A stretch of 64,000 nucleotides of DNA from Maylandia zebra (GCF_041146795.1 NC_135174.1:19710878-19774877), one strand, 5' to 3'. Shown: positions 43,601 to 55,301, numbered from the stretch's first letter. The notes: generated by a model not told the origin, from the sequence alone. Translations and numbers: made by a program.

Positions 43601-45074
43601 TGCTCAGTGTACTTTTGGAAGCCTCTCTGGTGGACTAGGGCTATTGCAGCATAGCAAAGGGATTGTTTAGAGTCACATGATCCAGCCTGATGATCAGCTT
43701 TAAAAACCTTTCAAATGCCGTTGAAAAAGATTGTAACACAGAACCACCTGGTGCTTAAAGGTACATACATTGTTTTTCTTCGATTCAATTTACTTTTTTT
43801 GATATAGTGTTACATCACAACAATAATTGCCCCAAGGAATTTTATATTATATGGTAAGGACCATACAATAATGAAGAGAAAACCCCAACAATTAGACGAC
43901 CTCGTGTGAGTAAGCACTTGGCCACAATGGGAAGGAGAAAACTCCCTTTAAACAGGAAGAAACCTCAGACAGAACCAGGCTCAGGGTGGGGCAGGAGACA
44001 GCACAAAAATAATGGTTATAGAATTACCTTAATTCACTTTTACGGTAAATATTTAAATTTTGTTTTTACTCTTGTTGTACTGTTGATCAACTGCAGAAAA
44101 AGATCTGGTGATGGGGATGATCAGACAAGCTCTGGACGGTGTCGACCTCTCTGTCCATAACCAGCGGAACTTCCAGCAGCTACAGCCGTTTCATCCAGGA
44201 GCGTCTCCGTCTGTGTATGCAGCATCATTTGAGAAGCCATGGGGAAAACCACACAGGAGGAGGTTAGAGTGAAGTGTCAGATTTTGCCCTTTTTTGGCAC
44301 AGAAATGTTTCAAGCTAAATGTGTTTTAATCTTGTTTATTCACTTCCACAGTTCACACCAAGTCAATCAAACTGCCATTGATGAAAAACCAGGTAATTTG
44401 ATTATGCTTGACTTTCTCTGTTACGTATGTATTTTTAAAAATGATTTTAACATGTAAAGTTTTGCACAGTTTAATTTTTCTTGTCTTTCGGAGTATATTT
44501 AATATACAGCTTGGCCTTTACATTTTACAAAGCCACCCTAAGCCACACTGTTTATGTCTGTCCTTGGCTTGAATGGCAGCTCTTCTCTGAGCTTCTTTTG
44601 CTGGCATGAGTTTTTTGGACTGACATCCTCAGCCAGCCTCTTCTTATAAATGCTCCTTTTCCTCCAGTGATTTTGTCTTGATTGACTTAGGCTTCTTTAA
44701 ATGATTCCTTTTTGTGAAAGTTAAAAAATAATGCCCTATTTAAAGCAGAACTAACGGAAAGGCATTTGCGGAAATAAGTAATGCATTTTAGAAGGGATCC
44801 AATTATTCATATTAATATTGAGCAGCTCAAATAAGAGCAAATTTAAAATCTGCTGTGAGTCAGAACCAATAAATTCAGAAAACAGCTGTGTAACATAATG
44901 AGTTTCCACTTTTTTTGATATGTGGATCTGTAGTATGTGGAAAATTACTCTCTTAGCATGAATCTGACATGAGTGTTCTTTGCAGAGCGGATTGGTGATG
45001 CAGAAGTCCTGGCAGTCCATTCAGAGGCCGAAAGTGTTCAGGTTCCTTCACTTCAGGAGGGGGATAATGCATAG
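38747..45074 (+). CDS. tbata: TBATA (thymus, brain and testes associated; SPATIAL), complete
   Basis: TBATA/SPATIAL is a poorly understood protein reported in thymic stroma, brain and male germ cells. Eight exons: 38747-38939, 41874-42038, 42156-42244, 42501-42650, 42948-43029, 44097-44262, 44352-44392 and 44986-45074. All phases agree, giving 324 residues (human about 351). Recognisable parts are CFGALSHHSFFSRHNPHPHR in exon 1; GFTGRPICMVRD; the AWRDELKEMAAKI helix; TQYSAQTGRLIPPSSKS; and QELMVLEILCQILQTD with STVQQWLLL, followed by EKDLVMGMIRQAL. The C-terminus ERIGDAEVLAVHS also matches human. ATG 38747 is preceded by an in-frame TGA (38723-38725) in the same exon, which supports the start. 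No enzymatic motif is visible. The neighbour adamts14 is also adjacent to TBATA in human 10q22.1. Strong internal donor in exon 2 noted separately. Confidence 0.93.
39566..39662. repeat. 49-base tandem duplication, diverged
   Basis: AGGTAAGTGACTTTGGCAAG at 39566 and AGGTAAGTGGTTATGTCAGG at 39615 begin two units that share GTGGGTCAG and GGCTGG blocks. In tbata intron 1. Confidence 0.7.
40500..40652 (+). repeat. retroelement 3' tail followed by (TCTA)n
   Basis: ATATAAATAAAACTGAATTC is the typical 3' end of a fish non-LTR element. About 18 TCTA units follow (40579-40652), probably grown from the tail. In tbata intron 1. Confidence 0.65.
41874..42038 (+). CDS. tbata: tbata exon 2
   Basis: FTGRPICMVRDDWCVTSSLF and the variable linker to CGDKTKS, ending with one base of a split codon before gtatgt. 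Confidence 0.82.
42156..42244 (+). CDS. tbata: tbata exon 3
   Basis: ALLSDAWRDELKEMAAKISL through KNKRE; the W-x-x-EL-K-E-x-A helix is shared with human TBATA. Confidence 0.88.
42501..42650 (+). CDS. tbata: tbata exon 4
   Basis: 50 residues from EQPEEKFVRRKTQYSAQTGR to FHDQELM, phase 0/0. Confidence 0.92.
42711..42755. repeat. (AAAC)n microsatellite
   Basis: About eleven AAAC units in tbata intron 4. Confidence 0.95.
42948..43029 (+). CDS. tbata: tbata exon 5
   Basis: VLEILCQILQTDSLSTVQQW and LLLSGQR, then a split codon. Confidence 0.92.
43200..43345 (+). mobile_element. Tc1-like transposon fragment, 5' end (family A)
   Basis: CACTGGCCACTTTTTTAGGT, then GAACATGGTATGGTTGTTGG and TGCCAGACGGGCTGGTCTGA match the same Tc1-like family as 32278-32556, in the opposite orientation. 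Only the leader and the first helix-turn-helix codons remain. In tbata intron 5. Confidence 0.65.
43364..43600 (+). repeat. dispersed teleost repeat, 3' part
   Basis: CACATGACCCTCTATGAGCA, AGGGAGGGGCTGCCATCCAC and GTGACCGGTGGGGGGTGAGG belong to a common fish repeat. The neighbouring copy at 43781 carries the 5' part. Confidence 0.6.
43781..44020 (+). repeat. dispersed teleost repeat, 5' part
   Basis: CAATAATTGCCCCAAGGAAT, GAGAAAACCCCAACAATTAG and AGGAAGAAACCTCAGACAGA are from the same family as 43364-43600. It ends 77 bases before tbata exon 6. Confidence 0.65.
44097..44262 (+). CDS. tbata: tbata exon 6
   Basis: EKDLVMGMIRQALDGVDLSV through FEKPWGKPHRR. It lies just downstream of a dispersed repeat copy. 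Confidence 0.9.
44352..44392 (+). CDS. tbata: tbata exon 7 (41 bp)
   Basis: Micro-exon encoding SHQVNQTAIDEKP, with phases 2 to 1 that exactly bridge exons 6 and 8. Confidence 0.82.
44986..45074 (+). CDS. tbata: tbata exon 8 (terminal)
   Basis: ERIGDAEVLAVHSEAES through LQEGDNA and TAG. AATAAA candidates follow at 45296 and 45362. Confidence 0.9.
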
Positions 45075-46900
45075 AGCTCAATAATCTTCCTAGAAACTAG
45101 CTATATTGTATTATTTCTGTGCTATGAGAAATGTAGCCTAATACCTAGTTAGCTTATCTTTATTTTCATTTGTTAATCAATAGGATTATATGCTGTAGAT
45201 GTGATTGTGCAGTGTAATAATTGTGGATACTGTTAGATAATTGCTTATTAGCTTTCAAAGGTATCATGGTTAGAAACTGATTGAAGCAACATTTAATAAA
45301 TAATATATATATAAATTTAGTAATCTGAAGATTTGATCAGTTTTTCCTATTTTACTTTTCAAATAAAGCAATAAAAAAGGAAATGTCTGTGTAAAGAATA
45401 ACAATTATGTTTACTTTTGGCAGGGTGGCAAACCTCGATAAATGGAGATATAGCAGAAATTATCTTCTTCTTTTTGAAAAAAGTCAAAGAGCTTACCCTA
45501 GCTATCCTGATTTTATATATAAAACATATAAACATATAGGAGTGGCCAGACAAAATAATGTGAGTTTTAACTTATACTAAAAGCTTCAGTCTTATTTTAG
45601 TATCTTACTGTATATATTTCTACTGCAGCATGGAAGAGAATCAAGAGCAGAACAATGAAGACTGTTAGAGAAACAAACAATGAAAATCAAGCCAGAGTCA
45701 GGTTCTGCTTAACAGATGAAGTAAGAAACAAGCAACAGCTCATGAATAAATCAGTTCATTTATGAAAAATAAAAGTACCTATTTGATAAGTGTGCCTGTA
45801 ATTTTATATATACCAAAATATTTATTGCTGCATTAATGTGCAAAGATCTTTTACAACTACTCCTATGACTAAGTCATTATTATCATAATTTTAGCCCTTA
45901 ATATATATTACGCTACATAATGTACTGCATTCCTTTTAAATTATCCGCTAATGTGTAGGCCAATACATTTAAGTGATATACAAAACTATCAACTGTTTTT
46001 ATTTTATTTTTTTGCAGCAAAAAAAAAAAAAAAGGCAATCGAGTCATAAACTGGTCAACAAAAATTATGACATATAGATATGATAGTGAATACTTTTAAC
46101 AGTTTATGCTATGTAAGATTTTCTGTCCTGAACCAGCCTTTCTTCTATATCTCTTCTTTTAAAACTAACATAGATGCCATGCTTTTCCTTTTCAACCAAG
46201 GACTTTGAAGAAAGTAAATTTCAGAAGCTCTAAGAAGTCAGAGTTTTCACATTCACCATTGCAGCTCAGTGCCGCTGCTTTCTCTCTTCTTTGTGTCTAC
46301 CAAACACTACATGCGCAAGAATATTGCCCCCTAAGGCATTATTGACGCTGTGTGGTGAATGCCTGCATTTTGTCATGTTTACAAGTTTTTGTGTGTAATG
46401 AAGCCCATTATAAAATCTTTCATAATGTTTTCTGAAACCATTAGCAACCAACAAAGTACTCCCTGTTGCCTTAATTTTGTTTTTCATCTGTTATAAACCT
46501 AACTGTAACAGCACAGGGAAAAAAACAACAACAAAAAGTTAAGAAAAGAAGAAAATAGATCCCCCACCTGCAAAGCCTTTTTTTTTTTTTTTAGTTTATG
46601 CAGCTAACAGATTAAATGTTTTTTCAATTTAGGTTTCATATTGCTTCCAGAATTACTTCAAAGATCAATTTGTGTAATTAAGTCACTCCGACATGTGATT
46701 TAACCTTTAATTTAATCCTCGAAGACAATGGCATTACTAACACCTTATCTGACCAGTGTGGACCAACCTAACAAAGTGGCTGATGAGTGTATGTCTATTT
46801 ATATATTTAACAATAAGGAGCAGACAGTGTGTTCCAACCTTAGGGAGATCATAGTTATTGAAGTTTAGCCTGCCTGTTTGTCAAAACTGTGATTCAGGAA
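45075..46900. other. tbata 3'UTR and intergenic DNA
   Basis: AT-rich, with AATAAA at 45296 and 45362 and an A-run at 46019. No gene recognised. Confidence 0.45.
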
Positions 46901-46904
46901 TGAA

Positions 46905-47215
46905 AGTGTTGCTTCCTTCATGATTGTGTTAAACTGGAAAAGCTCTTTACCCTCTCAAGGATGCTCTGGGGTAGGTGAGAATTAGCTCAACCATATGATG
47001 TATAGACTTCAAGAAGTCACCTTTGTGAGGATGATTCAAGAGTAGGAGGCATAGGGCACATTACAGGTTTTTTGGTCCCTGTACGCCTGAAGTGAGAGTT
47101 TGGTCTTCAATAACAGCAATAACTCACATCTGTTACGAACTAACACTGGATTCCATCAGGACTGCCTTCGTTCAGAAATTAATTTTTGGAGGCAGCCAAG
47201 GGGCAGAAGAAAAAT
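46905..47215 (+). repeat. LINE reverse transcriptase fragment
   Basis: CTGGATTCCATCAGGACTGCC sits where LINEs encode the LRQGCPLS reverse transcriptase motif. GAGGCAGCCAAGGGGCAGAAG follows, as in fish LINEs. Heavily mutated. By-eye recognition. Confidence 0.45.
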
Positions 47216-47404
47216 AATTGTGTTTTGCAAACACACCAGAGCAGTTTGCAGCTCAGTGTAAAGTCACAGTGATTAAAAACTCTTGATTAATAAGTAGTGA
47301 CAATTTGATGGTCAAATAGTTCAAATAAAAACAAAAAACAAAGCAAAACCCCCCCTGCAGTTTCAGTACATAGTAGGTTAAAAAGACCAATTTTTAACCT
47401 ACCT

Positions 47405-47975
47405 GTTACGGCCGGGCGGCCGGTGTGTTTGCAAAGTGGACATGGAAGAAAGAAAAACTAAGTGTAACACAAACCGAGCCATTTATTAGGCTGAATACAA
47501 GAAAAGAAAACAAGACAAGGCGAACAGGGGCATAACCAAAACTAAACTAAACTGGGGACAGCTAAACTAAACATAAAAACGAGAACATGAAGCTGAACAG
47601 GTACATGTAAAACTTTAGCGTGAAGTAATCTAAACATGAACCTGAACAGCAGCTAAGAAAATCCTGAGACCTAAGGTCACATGAAGCAAGTTGGACAGAT
47701 AAAGCAACACTGAACAGAAGGAGACAGAGGACTTAAATACACAGGAGGGTAATGAGGGAAGTGGAAACACCTGGAGAAACACCGCTGATACAAATGAACC
47801 TGACACCACAGGGAAGTAAAACTAAACACACTGAACATAGAAACACTACTCTTCAAAATGGGACTTTGACAAGACAACACAAGCTTGACAACATGGAACA
47901 TGTAGACACGAATAAGACTACAGACTGGGGAGACACAAGGAGAGACACGAGACACGAGCAGTGACATAAATCTGC
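47405..47975. repeat. unclassified dispersed repeat
   Basis: Purine-rich segment from GTTACGGCCGGGCGGCCGG to GACACGAGCAGTGAC. It includes GACTTAAATACACAGGAGGG and CCTGACACCACAGGGAAGTA, which I recognise as a recurring fish sequence without being able to name its family. Confidence 0.45.
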
Positions 47976-47999
47976 ATCAACACTTTAAATTATGTAGCA

Positions 48000-50980
48000 T
48001 GCTGAGAATTTCTACTATTGCTAAACACAGACTCAAGGACACTTTTGCATGCTGTCAAAGTGATTTATTACATTGCTCATCTCTACAGAGTCTCTGACTA
48101 TGCTCCAGAGGATGGTCACTTTCTGCTCCAAACCGAGTGCCACATTAAAATAAGGTTCAACAAATTCACAAGTAGATTAAAAGATCATTTATAATATTTT
48201 TATTATAAATTCCCAAAACAATTTGTAGATTTCTTTTTACAGAGTAAGTAAAAAAGCTGGCCAGCTGAAAGGGAGAAGTCAGTTCAGTCAACATCTGTAT
48301 TACTGTACATTTTTCAGTAACCTGCCCTATAGTCATTGAGTTATATTTCAGTCTAAACCTGACTAAAAATCCTTAATGCCATTCCTGGGGCCAAGTCCCT
48401 GGCTGAATTTTTAGCCATATTGATCTTTTGCTACATATGATTGACAGCAGTAGGCTGGAGATTAAGTGCATGTTTAAATTCAAAAATAACAGCTGGGATA
48501 TTTGCATTCTCTTTTTGGCAGAAAAAGAAAGGCTCTAACAAAATCCTGTACAATCACACTTATTGCTTAAAAATTGCTAAAGTGGTATCTTATATAATAC
48601 AATATACAATATAATATTTATATTGTACGAACTTGATAATTATGTATATTGTAATAATGTGATATTATGTTGTTCAAATGTGAAACGTATATTGTTAGAA
48701 CAATAAACTTTTTCTTCTATTTTTCTTTTGCCTGGGTGGCAGCTCTATGCTGGAAGCATGTAAATATAATAATAACCACTGCAGCCAAGAAGAGTGCCTG
48801 ACGAGCCCAGTTGTAAGTAAGCTATTAAGACTCGACTGTACGCTGTGTTCGTGTTTTCCTCCGAAACAACAAGTTCCTTTGGAGCAGCCTTTCAACACCT
48901 CTCTCTGTCTCTCGCTAGCAAAGTTGACCCAGACAAAGTAAAGCTAGTTTTCGGCTACAAGCCCGACACGAACCCGATATATTAGCCAGAGGTCCCTTTA
49001 GGGTTTTATGCCTTTACAGTTCGGAGCCGCTGACCTGTTTTATATACGCACGGAATAGTTTTCTATATGAGATCGCTGCAAAAAGTGCAGCCTTACCTAA
49101 TGTCTACCCTACTGTTACTCATTTTATATTAAGATTTAAAAATCTAGTTGGTATTGCTATGGCGAATAACCTTCAGTAAAAGTAATAAATCACACAGCAA
49201 TAGTACATTAATGTAGTTGTAAAAAGTATGATAGCATATTAAGTAATCCAAAGTATTCAGAATATGTTACTCTCATTGAGTAACATAATGGAATACGTTA
49301 CAAAATACATTTTGGGGCATGTATTCTGTAGTGGAATACACTCATTCCCCAGTGCAAATGGAAACACTGCAAAAGCGAACCAAATGTTCCTCAAGGTAAA
49401 TGAAATGGTATGTTATATAGAATATGGTATATTCTTGAGTGGAACAGTCGGTTTATCTAATTTCAACCCATGTAAGCTGGTTTTCAGTTACTGAAGACAA
49501 AACTGAACAGAGTATCTCAAGGGAGGAACCGCAGTATTTGTTCCACATTTTAGTCACTGATTTCAAAGTATTTCAAAGTATTTTCCTCTTAAATTTGTTA
49601 TAAATATTAGGAACAATTTTTCTGTTAAAAATTATTAGTTTGTCCAAATGTTTCGGAGCCTCTAAAAATGGAAGACAGTGTATAAAAACATTTGTAATTC
49701 CTAAAAAGTACATTTAAAATCTTTGTTAAACCCCTTATTAAAGCTGGAAGTCGCACTTCGTTCGCAGCCTAATATTTTCAAAATCTTCTGCAGTGATGCA
49801 CAATGGAAAAATGAAAGAGAAAAAAAACCTAACTGTATATGAGTTTCATGAAAAGGAGACGTGTCTCTTTGTGGATGTATCCTGACTGAAACAGACCAGC
49901 CATAACCACGCAGAACAGTGGCTTCAAAATTATTTCAAAGCAATTCTAATGGGATCAAAAAATGGAACACATGAATGTAAGAAGACACTCAGAAAATCTA
50001 ACTTCAGCTTCCTTTTATTATATTAAAATTCGAGAGCTAGGAAAGTGGAACAAAGGCTTCAAAATAAACAGTGCAACTAATGTATGCATAAATCACTGCT
50101 ATAAAGCCATACCAATATGTTGCCATAGTTACCACTGGTGAGTCTTGTTTTGTTCTTATCAAGCTTCTGTTTTTGTGCCGTAATGTTCTGTTTTCTAAAA
50201 TTTACCTTTGTTCTTCAATATGCATGACAAGACAAAAAATAGAAAAAACTAACAAAAAAACCCTTTGACCTGAGGATTGAAAGTACTGGGTTGGTAAGTA
50301 CAGGTCTTATGTGCAGACTGACCATTTATGTATCTATCATGAAAATACGTGTGTAAAATAATAAACTGTGCCAAAAGAGACCTTTGAGCATCGCTTCATG
50401 GTCAAAAAGTATCTGAATGACATAGTTTTCTGGCATAGCACACAAATTGTGATGAAGGCCAATCTTGAAAACAAAGTTTTTGGATGTTTTCGGAGGTCAT
50501 CCATGCAATTTACAACCACATACCTTACGTTTCTTCCCTGGCGGTGTGACTGCAGTTTGAGGTTGCTGGCCTGGTCAACGGGAGAAGTTCAGCATTTACG
50601 TCATGAATCCTTCTCACAAGGACACCTGTTGGCTTGGAGTGATAAGAGGCAGCTGTTTACTGGTGCTCTATCAGCAACACTGCAAGGCAGCATTGAGAAG
50701 AGAGGGAGGCACTGGGCCTTCTGCCAAATATTTTACAGATATGAAAGCAATTCACTCACACACATCCACACAGAATCCACAGAGACCTCACCAGTGTAAC
50801 TCATATCATAAGATGAGAGACAGATGCAGCCCCCCTCTAATATGAGATTATGAAGTTCCCACTTTTTTCCAAATGCATTTGCTTTTAACTCTGTAGGAAA
50901 CGGACATCTTTCTTATTAATTTTATTGTATTTTTAATAATTTTATTGTATTTTTAATTTTGCTAGTAGTTTTGATCTGTG
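48000..50980. other. intergenic DNA, no recognised gene
   Basis: AT-rich. 48745-49060 is richer in C and G and may be a repeat end. A 143-codon open frame at 50368-50799 has no recognisable similarity. Confidence 0.4.
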
Positions 50981-50984
50981 TTGT

Positions 50985-51057
50985 TCAGCACTTTGGTCTG
51001 CCTGGTGTGTTCTTAAAGTGCTATACAAATAAACGATGATGGTGATGATGATGAAAT
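50985..51057 (+). repeat. LINE 3' tail with (GAT)n
   Basis: AAGTGCTATACAAATAAACG followed by GATGATGGTGATGATGATG is the usual 3' end of a teleost non-LTR element and its microsatellite tail. Confidence 0.6.
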
Positions 51058-51534
51058 GAAATAATCTCATATTGCATATCACTTAAGCCAAGTCCACTGC
51101 ATGTGCTCATGCATAGTTATGGTTAATTGCATTTTGCACTTAAAAATATGTATTTTAATGTAAATTATTTGTGGACTAGTCGTGGTGGTTAGTGGTCACA
51201 GAAAACTGGCAGGCACAGGAACTTCCACGCCAACCTTTGGGGTCACTGTCTGATGATGAAATTTATGTCATAGGGAGTGGTCTCGCCATCTCGTGGACAC
51301 GGAAAGCGTTGGAGATCTTTTTGGAGAGCAGATTTTTCCTCCCATCACTGTCATGAACACCATTGTTGTTCTAGTTGTGGATTCAAAAACCATCAACAGC
51401 ACCATTAGTTAAGTTGAGAGAGGATTAAGTTGATAAAAGCTGCCCTACTTTTGTGACCTCCTCTTGCATACCATTATGTTCAAATCATCTTTGTTGATTG
51501 GACCACTTGTGGTTTATCAGCGTGACATTTGTCC

Positions 51535-51710
51535 TTACAAGGCAGCTATAATCCTTGTGTTTCAGGGACACATTTTAGTGCTCTGGACAAAGTGAGCTTC
51601 GATTTTTTTTTTTTTTACATTCTCTCTAGTCCATTAAAACTTAAACCACCTCTCAAGCATCCCATAGCTATACGCCTTGCCAATTATCCCCAAGGACTTG
51701 CACTTTAACT
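51535..51710 (+). repeat. diverged duplicate, copy 1 (exon-like segment)
   Basis: Shares GTCCTTACAA, TAATC-TTGT-TTTCAGGG-CACATTT, CCTCTCAAG-ATCC and CTTGCCAATTAT through CTTGCACT with copy 2 at 52946-53075. It has an AG acceptor-like border at 51564-51565. Stop codons interrupt this copy. Confidence 0.6.
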
Positions 51711-52976
51711 GCATGAGCCAACTTAATCCCAATAAGAAGAGATCATTTGGAAGACTTCAACCTGATTTATTAAGAGACTGAATTGGACTGATGAACCAGT
51801 GAACATAACAGATCAGGTAATAATGGTCTGCAGTTCTTTCCATCTTCATTACTTTCCTTACAAAACAGTATTTTATGCCATTTCTATTTTTTTTTTATTC
51901 ACTTTTAGAAGTTGTGTCAAAATTAGACAATTTTCTAAGTCTGGTTCTAAAAGACTGACAACTAAGTACAACATTATAAATTAAAGTTAAAATGAGAGCT
52001 CTTTCAGTAATTCACAAAAACATGCTACCTAACTACTGGCAAAAGCCACATTTTCTCAGAAGACGTTATGGATAGCCAAATGAATGGACTACGGAAGAGA
52101 CTGAGAAGACCCTCAGTCACAAATCATGTTTGTGTGACGGTATCGCACCTTGGTTGCAAGCTATTAGCCATACAAGAAGAATGAAGAAAACAGCAGGGTA
52201 GACTGAAGAAACCTATTATTTGTGTATTCGTCATTGTTGTTAATGCATACATGCATGCACTGAATAGAACTCAACAAAATTAGAAACATACTGTATTATG
52301 TTCTTGTGAATGAGCCATAGTCCAGATATGGCTGTGCAAAAAAAAACCCCAACATTTATATAAATACAAACAAGTAGACACTCTTTCAAGAGATTAACTT
52401 GTGTTTCGTCTCTTGCACAGAAAAAAACAAAAACAAAATTTTACATAACAAGTCAGTTGTTATGTATTCATAGTGCAGACTGATAGGGAATTGGCCTTTA
52501 TTTCTCTTTTCTAAGAGAATGTGTTCAGGAACGAATGAACCTGTAAATGAACAAAAACAAAAAAAATCAAGCGGTGCCTGACACGACATGTACAATCTCA
52601 CTTTTCAGTCTCTATAACATCTAATTACATTTCATCTTACTTTATAGGGCAGAATTTCCACAGTGACAGCAGAGGCCTTCAGGTGCATTATCTTATGTAA
52701 AATCTTATAATCTTATCTTTAATCTTATAATAAAGTTTTATAGTAAAGAAGATTTGGAGCGACACGAGAACCAGTAAATCTATATTTTTATGTTGTAATG
52801 TTTTACAGTTCAGTTTATGCATTTCTACACTAAAATATATGCATCAGGCTTATTAGAACATTATTAAGCCATGGACATATATTTATATATATATAAGTAT
52901 ATATCTTTTCACATTATCCACTGCTATTCAGTGCAACAGTCGTCCTTACAACAGAGATCTAATCTTTGTCTTTCAG

Positions 52977-53105
52977 GGTCACATTTCACGGCTCCAACTA
53001 AATGAACTGAAATTTCTACGTCCTCTCAAGTATCCTGCAATAGTAGGTCTTGCCAATTATTATAAAGGGCTTGCACTGAGAATCGCTTTTTGGTACTTGT
53101 CCTGA
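52977..53105 (+). other. diverged duplicate, copy 2 (open exon-like segment)
   Basis: After a good acceptor-like tctttcag, 42 codons are open to TGA: GHISRLQLNELKFLRPLKYP then AIVGLANYYKGLALRIAFWY. I recognise no protein family. It could be a terminal exon of an unknown gene or part of a repeat. Confidence 0.3.
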
Positions 53106-53459
53106 TTTCTACTAAATTACTAAAGCATTTTTTAAATTTCCCGGATGTGTCATAGAAAACAGATTGATACCTGGGGCTTTTCATTTAAAATTTCATCATC
53201 TTTGTGCTACTAAATATTATTGTGGGATTTGTTTTTGTGATGTTGAAATAACACAAAATCAGTTTGTGCAGCTTGTAGAAAAGCATTTATTGTTAACTCG
53301 AGTTTAAGCTGTCAGCACACTATTTATTCTCCATAATAGAAGTCTTTTTTTCAATAAATAAAGTATGACATCATGACTGCTGACAATTTAATCTTGTTAT
53401 CTCTTCATGATGGCGCCTGTTAGTGTGTGGGATATCTTCAAAGTTTCTTAAAAGTCGAT

Positions 53460-54050
53460 GTGTTAAAAGCAGGAAAAATGGGAAAGTGTAGGGATTTGAG
53501 CGAGTGTGACAAAGGCCAAACTGTGATGTTTAGGTGACTGAGTGAGCATTTGCAAAACTACAGCTCTTGTGGGGTGTTCACAGTCTTTGCCCTCCCAGGA
53601 GTGAAGGCTGGCCCATATGGTCTGATCCAACAGACAGAAGATTGCAAGATGATGAGGGGAAACCTCGGGTCCTGCCATACGTGTGGATGTTACTTTGACA
53701 TGTGTAAGCATTGTTGCAGATAATGTACACCCTTTCGTGGAAATGGTATACCCTGATGGCTGTGGCCTCTTTCAGCAGGATAATGCAATCTGTCACAAAG
53801 CAAAAACGGTTCAGGAATGGTTTGAGGATCACAGCAACAAGTTTGAGGTGTTAACTTGGCCTCCAAATTTTCCAACTTTCAATTCAGTTGACCATCTGTG
53901 GGATGTGCTAGACAAATAAATGGAAACACAGAGGCTTCACCTCACAACTTACAGGACTTAAAGTATGTGTTTTGCCAGATACCACTGCACATCTTCAGGG
54001 GTCTAGTAGAGTCCATGGCTCGATGGGTCAGGGCTGTTTTGAGTTCAATA
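53460..54050 (+). pseudogene. Tc1-like transposase, internally deleted
   Basis: The left part (GATTTGAGCGAGTGTGACAA, ACTACAGCTCTTGTGGGGTG) is the N-terminal coding region of a Tc1 family. The right part encodes GLFQQDNAICHKAKTVQEWF and VLTWPPNFPTFNSVDHLWDV, the catalytic second Asp and the C-terminal Tc1 block. There the normal NPIEHLW is changed to NSVDHLW, so the catalytic Glu is replaced by Asp. The middle is deleted. Confidence 0.8.
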
Positions 54051-54720
54051 AGAAAGAGCAGTGTATATTATATATATGGTTAAACTGTTTTTACTGTTAA
54101 GTTATATAGATTTTTTGTTTGTTTTAATAAAATAACTCACTAAGGCTACCTTTATTCACTTACAGGTAAAAGAGTGGCTGATTATTCATCAAAGATGAAT
54201 TGATTCTAAAGAGTTGACTTCATTCTGAGTATTTTGAGGGGTTTTTTTTAAATAATCTTTTTATTATCCAATTTATTATCCAATTATCTGAAAGGTTATT
54301 AAAAATGCATCATGCACATATGCAATTTCAAGATGACTGAAAAATAAGTTTAATAAACCATGAGTCCTATTTAAAATGCCTCATTTAACTTCCTAAGACC
54401 CAAACTCTTCCACGGCATGCATTTTTAATTTCTCTTTGATATTTGGGCTGATTGGGACCTGATTAATGTAAAAACAAAGAATTACCAGATTTTTTTTAAC
54501 CTGATTTTTGTTTCTAAGAAAAATAAGAGCCACATATGAGGATATTTGTTTAAAATTTCGATAGATCAGTGGCAGTATGATGTCCTCATAAGTGGATATC
54601 AGGCCCTTGTAGAGCAAAATTGAGTATTTTGGTCTAAATAACCCAAAATGTGATGTCCACATATGTGGGCGCCAGGTCCTAGGAGGTTAAGCTTATTTTA
54701 TTCTTATTTAGGCTTATGCA

Positions 54721-54843
54721 TTTAAGATAAGATAAGATAAGATAAGGTAAGATAGAACTTTATTAATCCCTCGGGTGGGTTCCTCTGGGAAATTCGACTT
54801 CCAAAAAGCACAGCAACGACCGAAGTTACAGTTACAGAATTGT

Positions 54844-54925
<82 letters not shown>
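54721..54925 (-). repeat. retroelement 3' end with (GATAA)n, then (TA)n and (CA)n microsatellites
   Basis: The reverse complement of 54750-54830 has the form of a fish LINE/SINE 3' end (GGGATTAATAAAGTTCTATC) with a TTATC tail (54724-54758). (TA)n at 54844-54861 and about 30 CA units at 54861-54920 follow. Confidence 0.65.
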
Positions 54926-54927
<2 letters not shown>

Positions 54928-55222
54928 AATACAGAGACAAATATAAATAAAATATACAAAGGGGATAAATAGAATAAATAGGAATAAAAAATAAAAATAC
55001 AAGTGAATTGCACTAAATGTGACAGTTTTGATCATGCACTGCTTTTGTCATTGCAAATCTAAATAGGACTGCTTTCCAATTTCCAAAATCTTGCCTCAAC
55101 ATATTTAAGATTAAGTATTGGATACATTAAATAACTGGGTTGTCCTGTGTGGGGTTTTTCTTTCAGAGAATTTCCTCTCTGTATCACACCCAAACCCTTG
55201 TCTTAGTTAACAGTCTCAAATG

Positions 55223-55277
55223 TGGCCTTCAGGACAGAATTCAGAACAGGTCCTATCTTCTTCTCTGGCCCTTATCT
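55223..55277 (+). promoter_or_regulatory. star2: candidate SF-1 and GATA sites in the star2 proximal promoter
   Basis: TGGCCTTCA at 55223-55231 is the reverse of TGAAGGCCA, one mismatch from the SF-1/NR5A1 consensus YCAAGGYCA. It lies about 105 bases before the predicted start. CTTATCT at 55271-55277 is an inverted AGATAAG GATA site at about -58. Mammalian STAR promoters use SF-1 and GATA-4 sites at similar distances. Motif presence is seen; function is inferred. Confidence 0.45.
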
Positions 55278-55301
55278 CACTGGAGTGTCCTTCGCAGACT
55301 A

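Noticed and set aside
45620-45725. Possible extra tbata exon starting ATGGAAGAGAATC
   Set aside because: The frame stops after 11 codons and tbata already ends at 45074 in agreement with the human C-terminus.
50368-50799. 143-codon open frame in intergenic DNA
   Set aside because: No recognisable motif, no splice or promoter context and no compositional sign of coding; kept only as a note.
54722-55035. Open frames rich in Cys-Val and His-Thr repeats
   Set aside because: Translations of the CA/TG and TA microsatellites.
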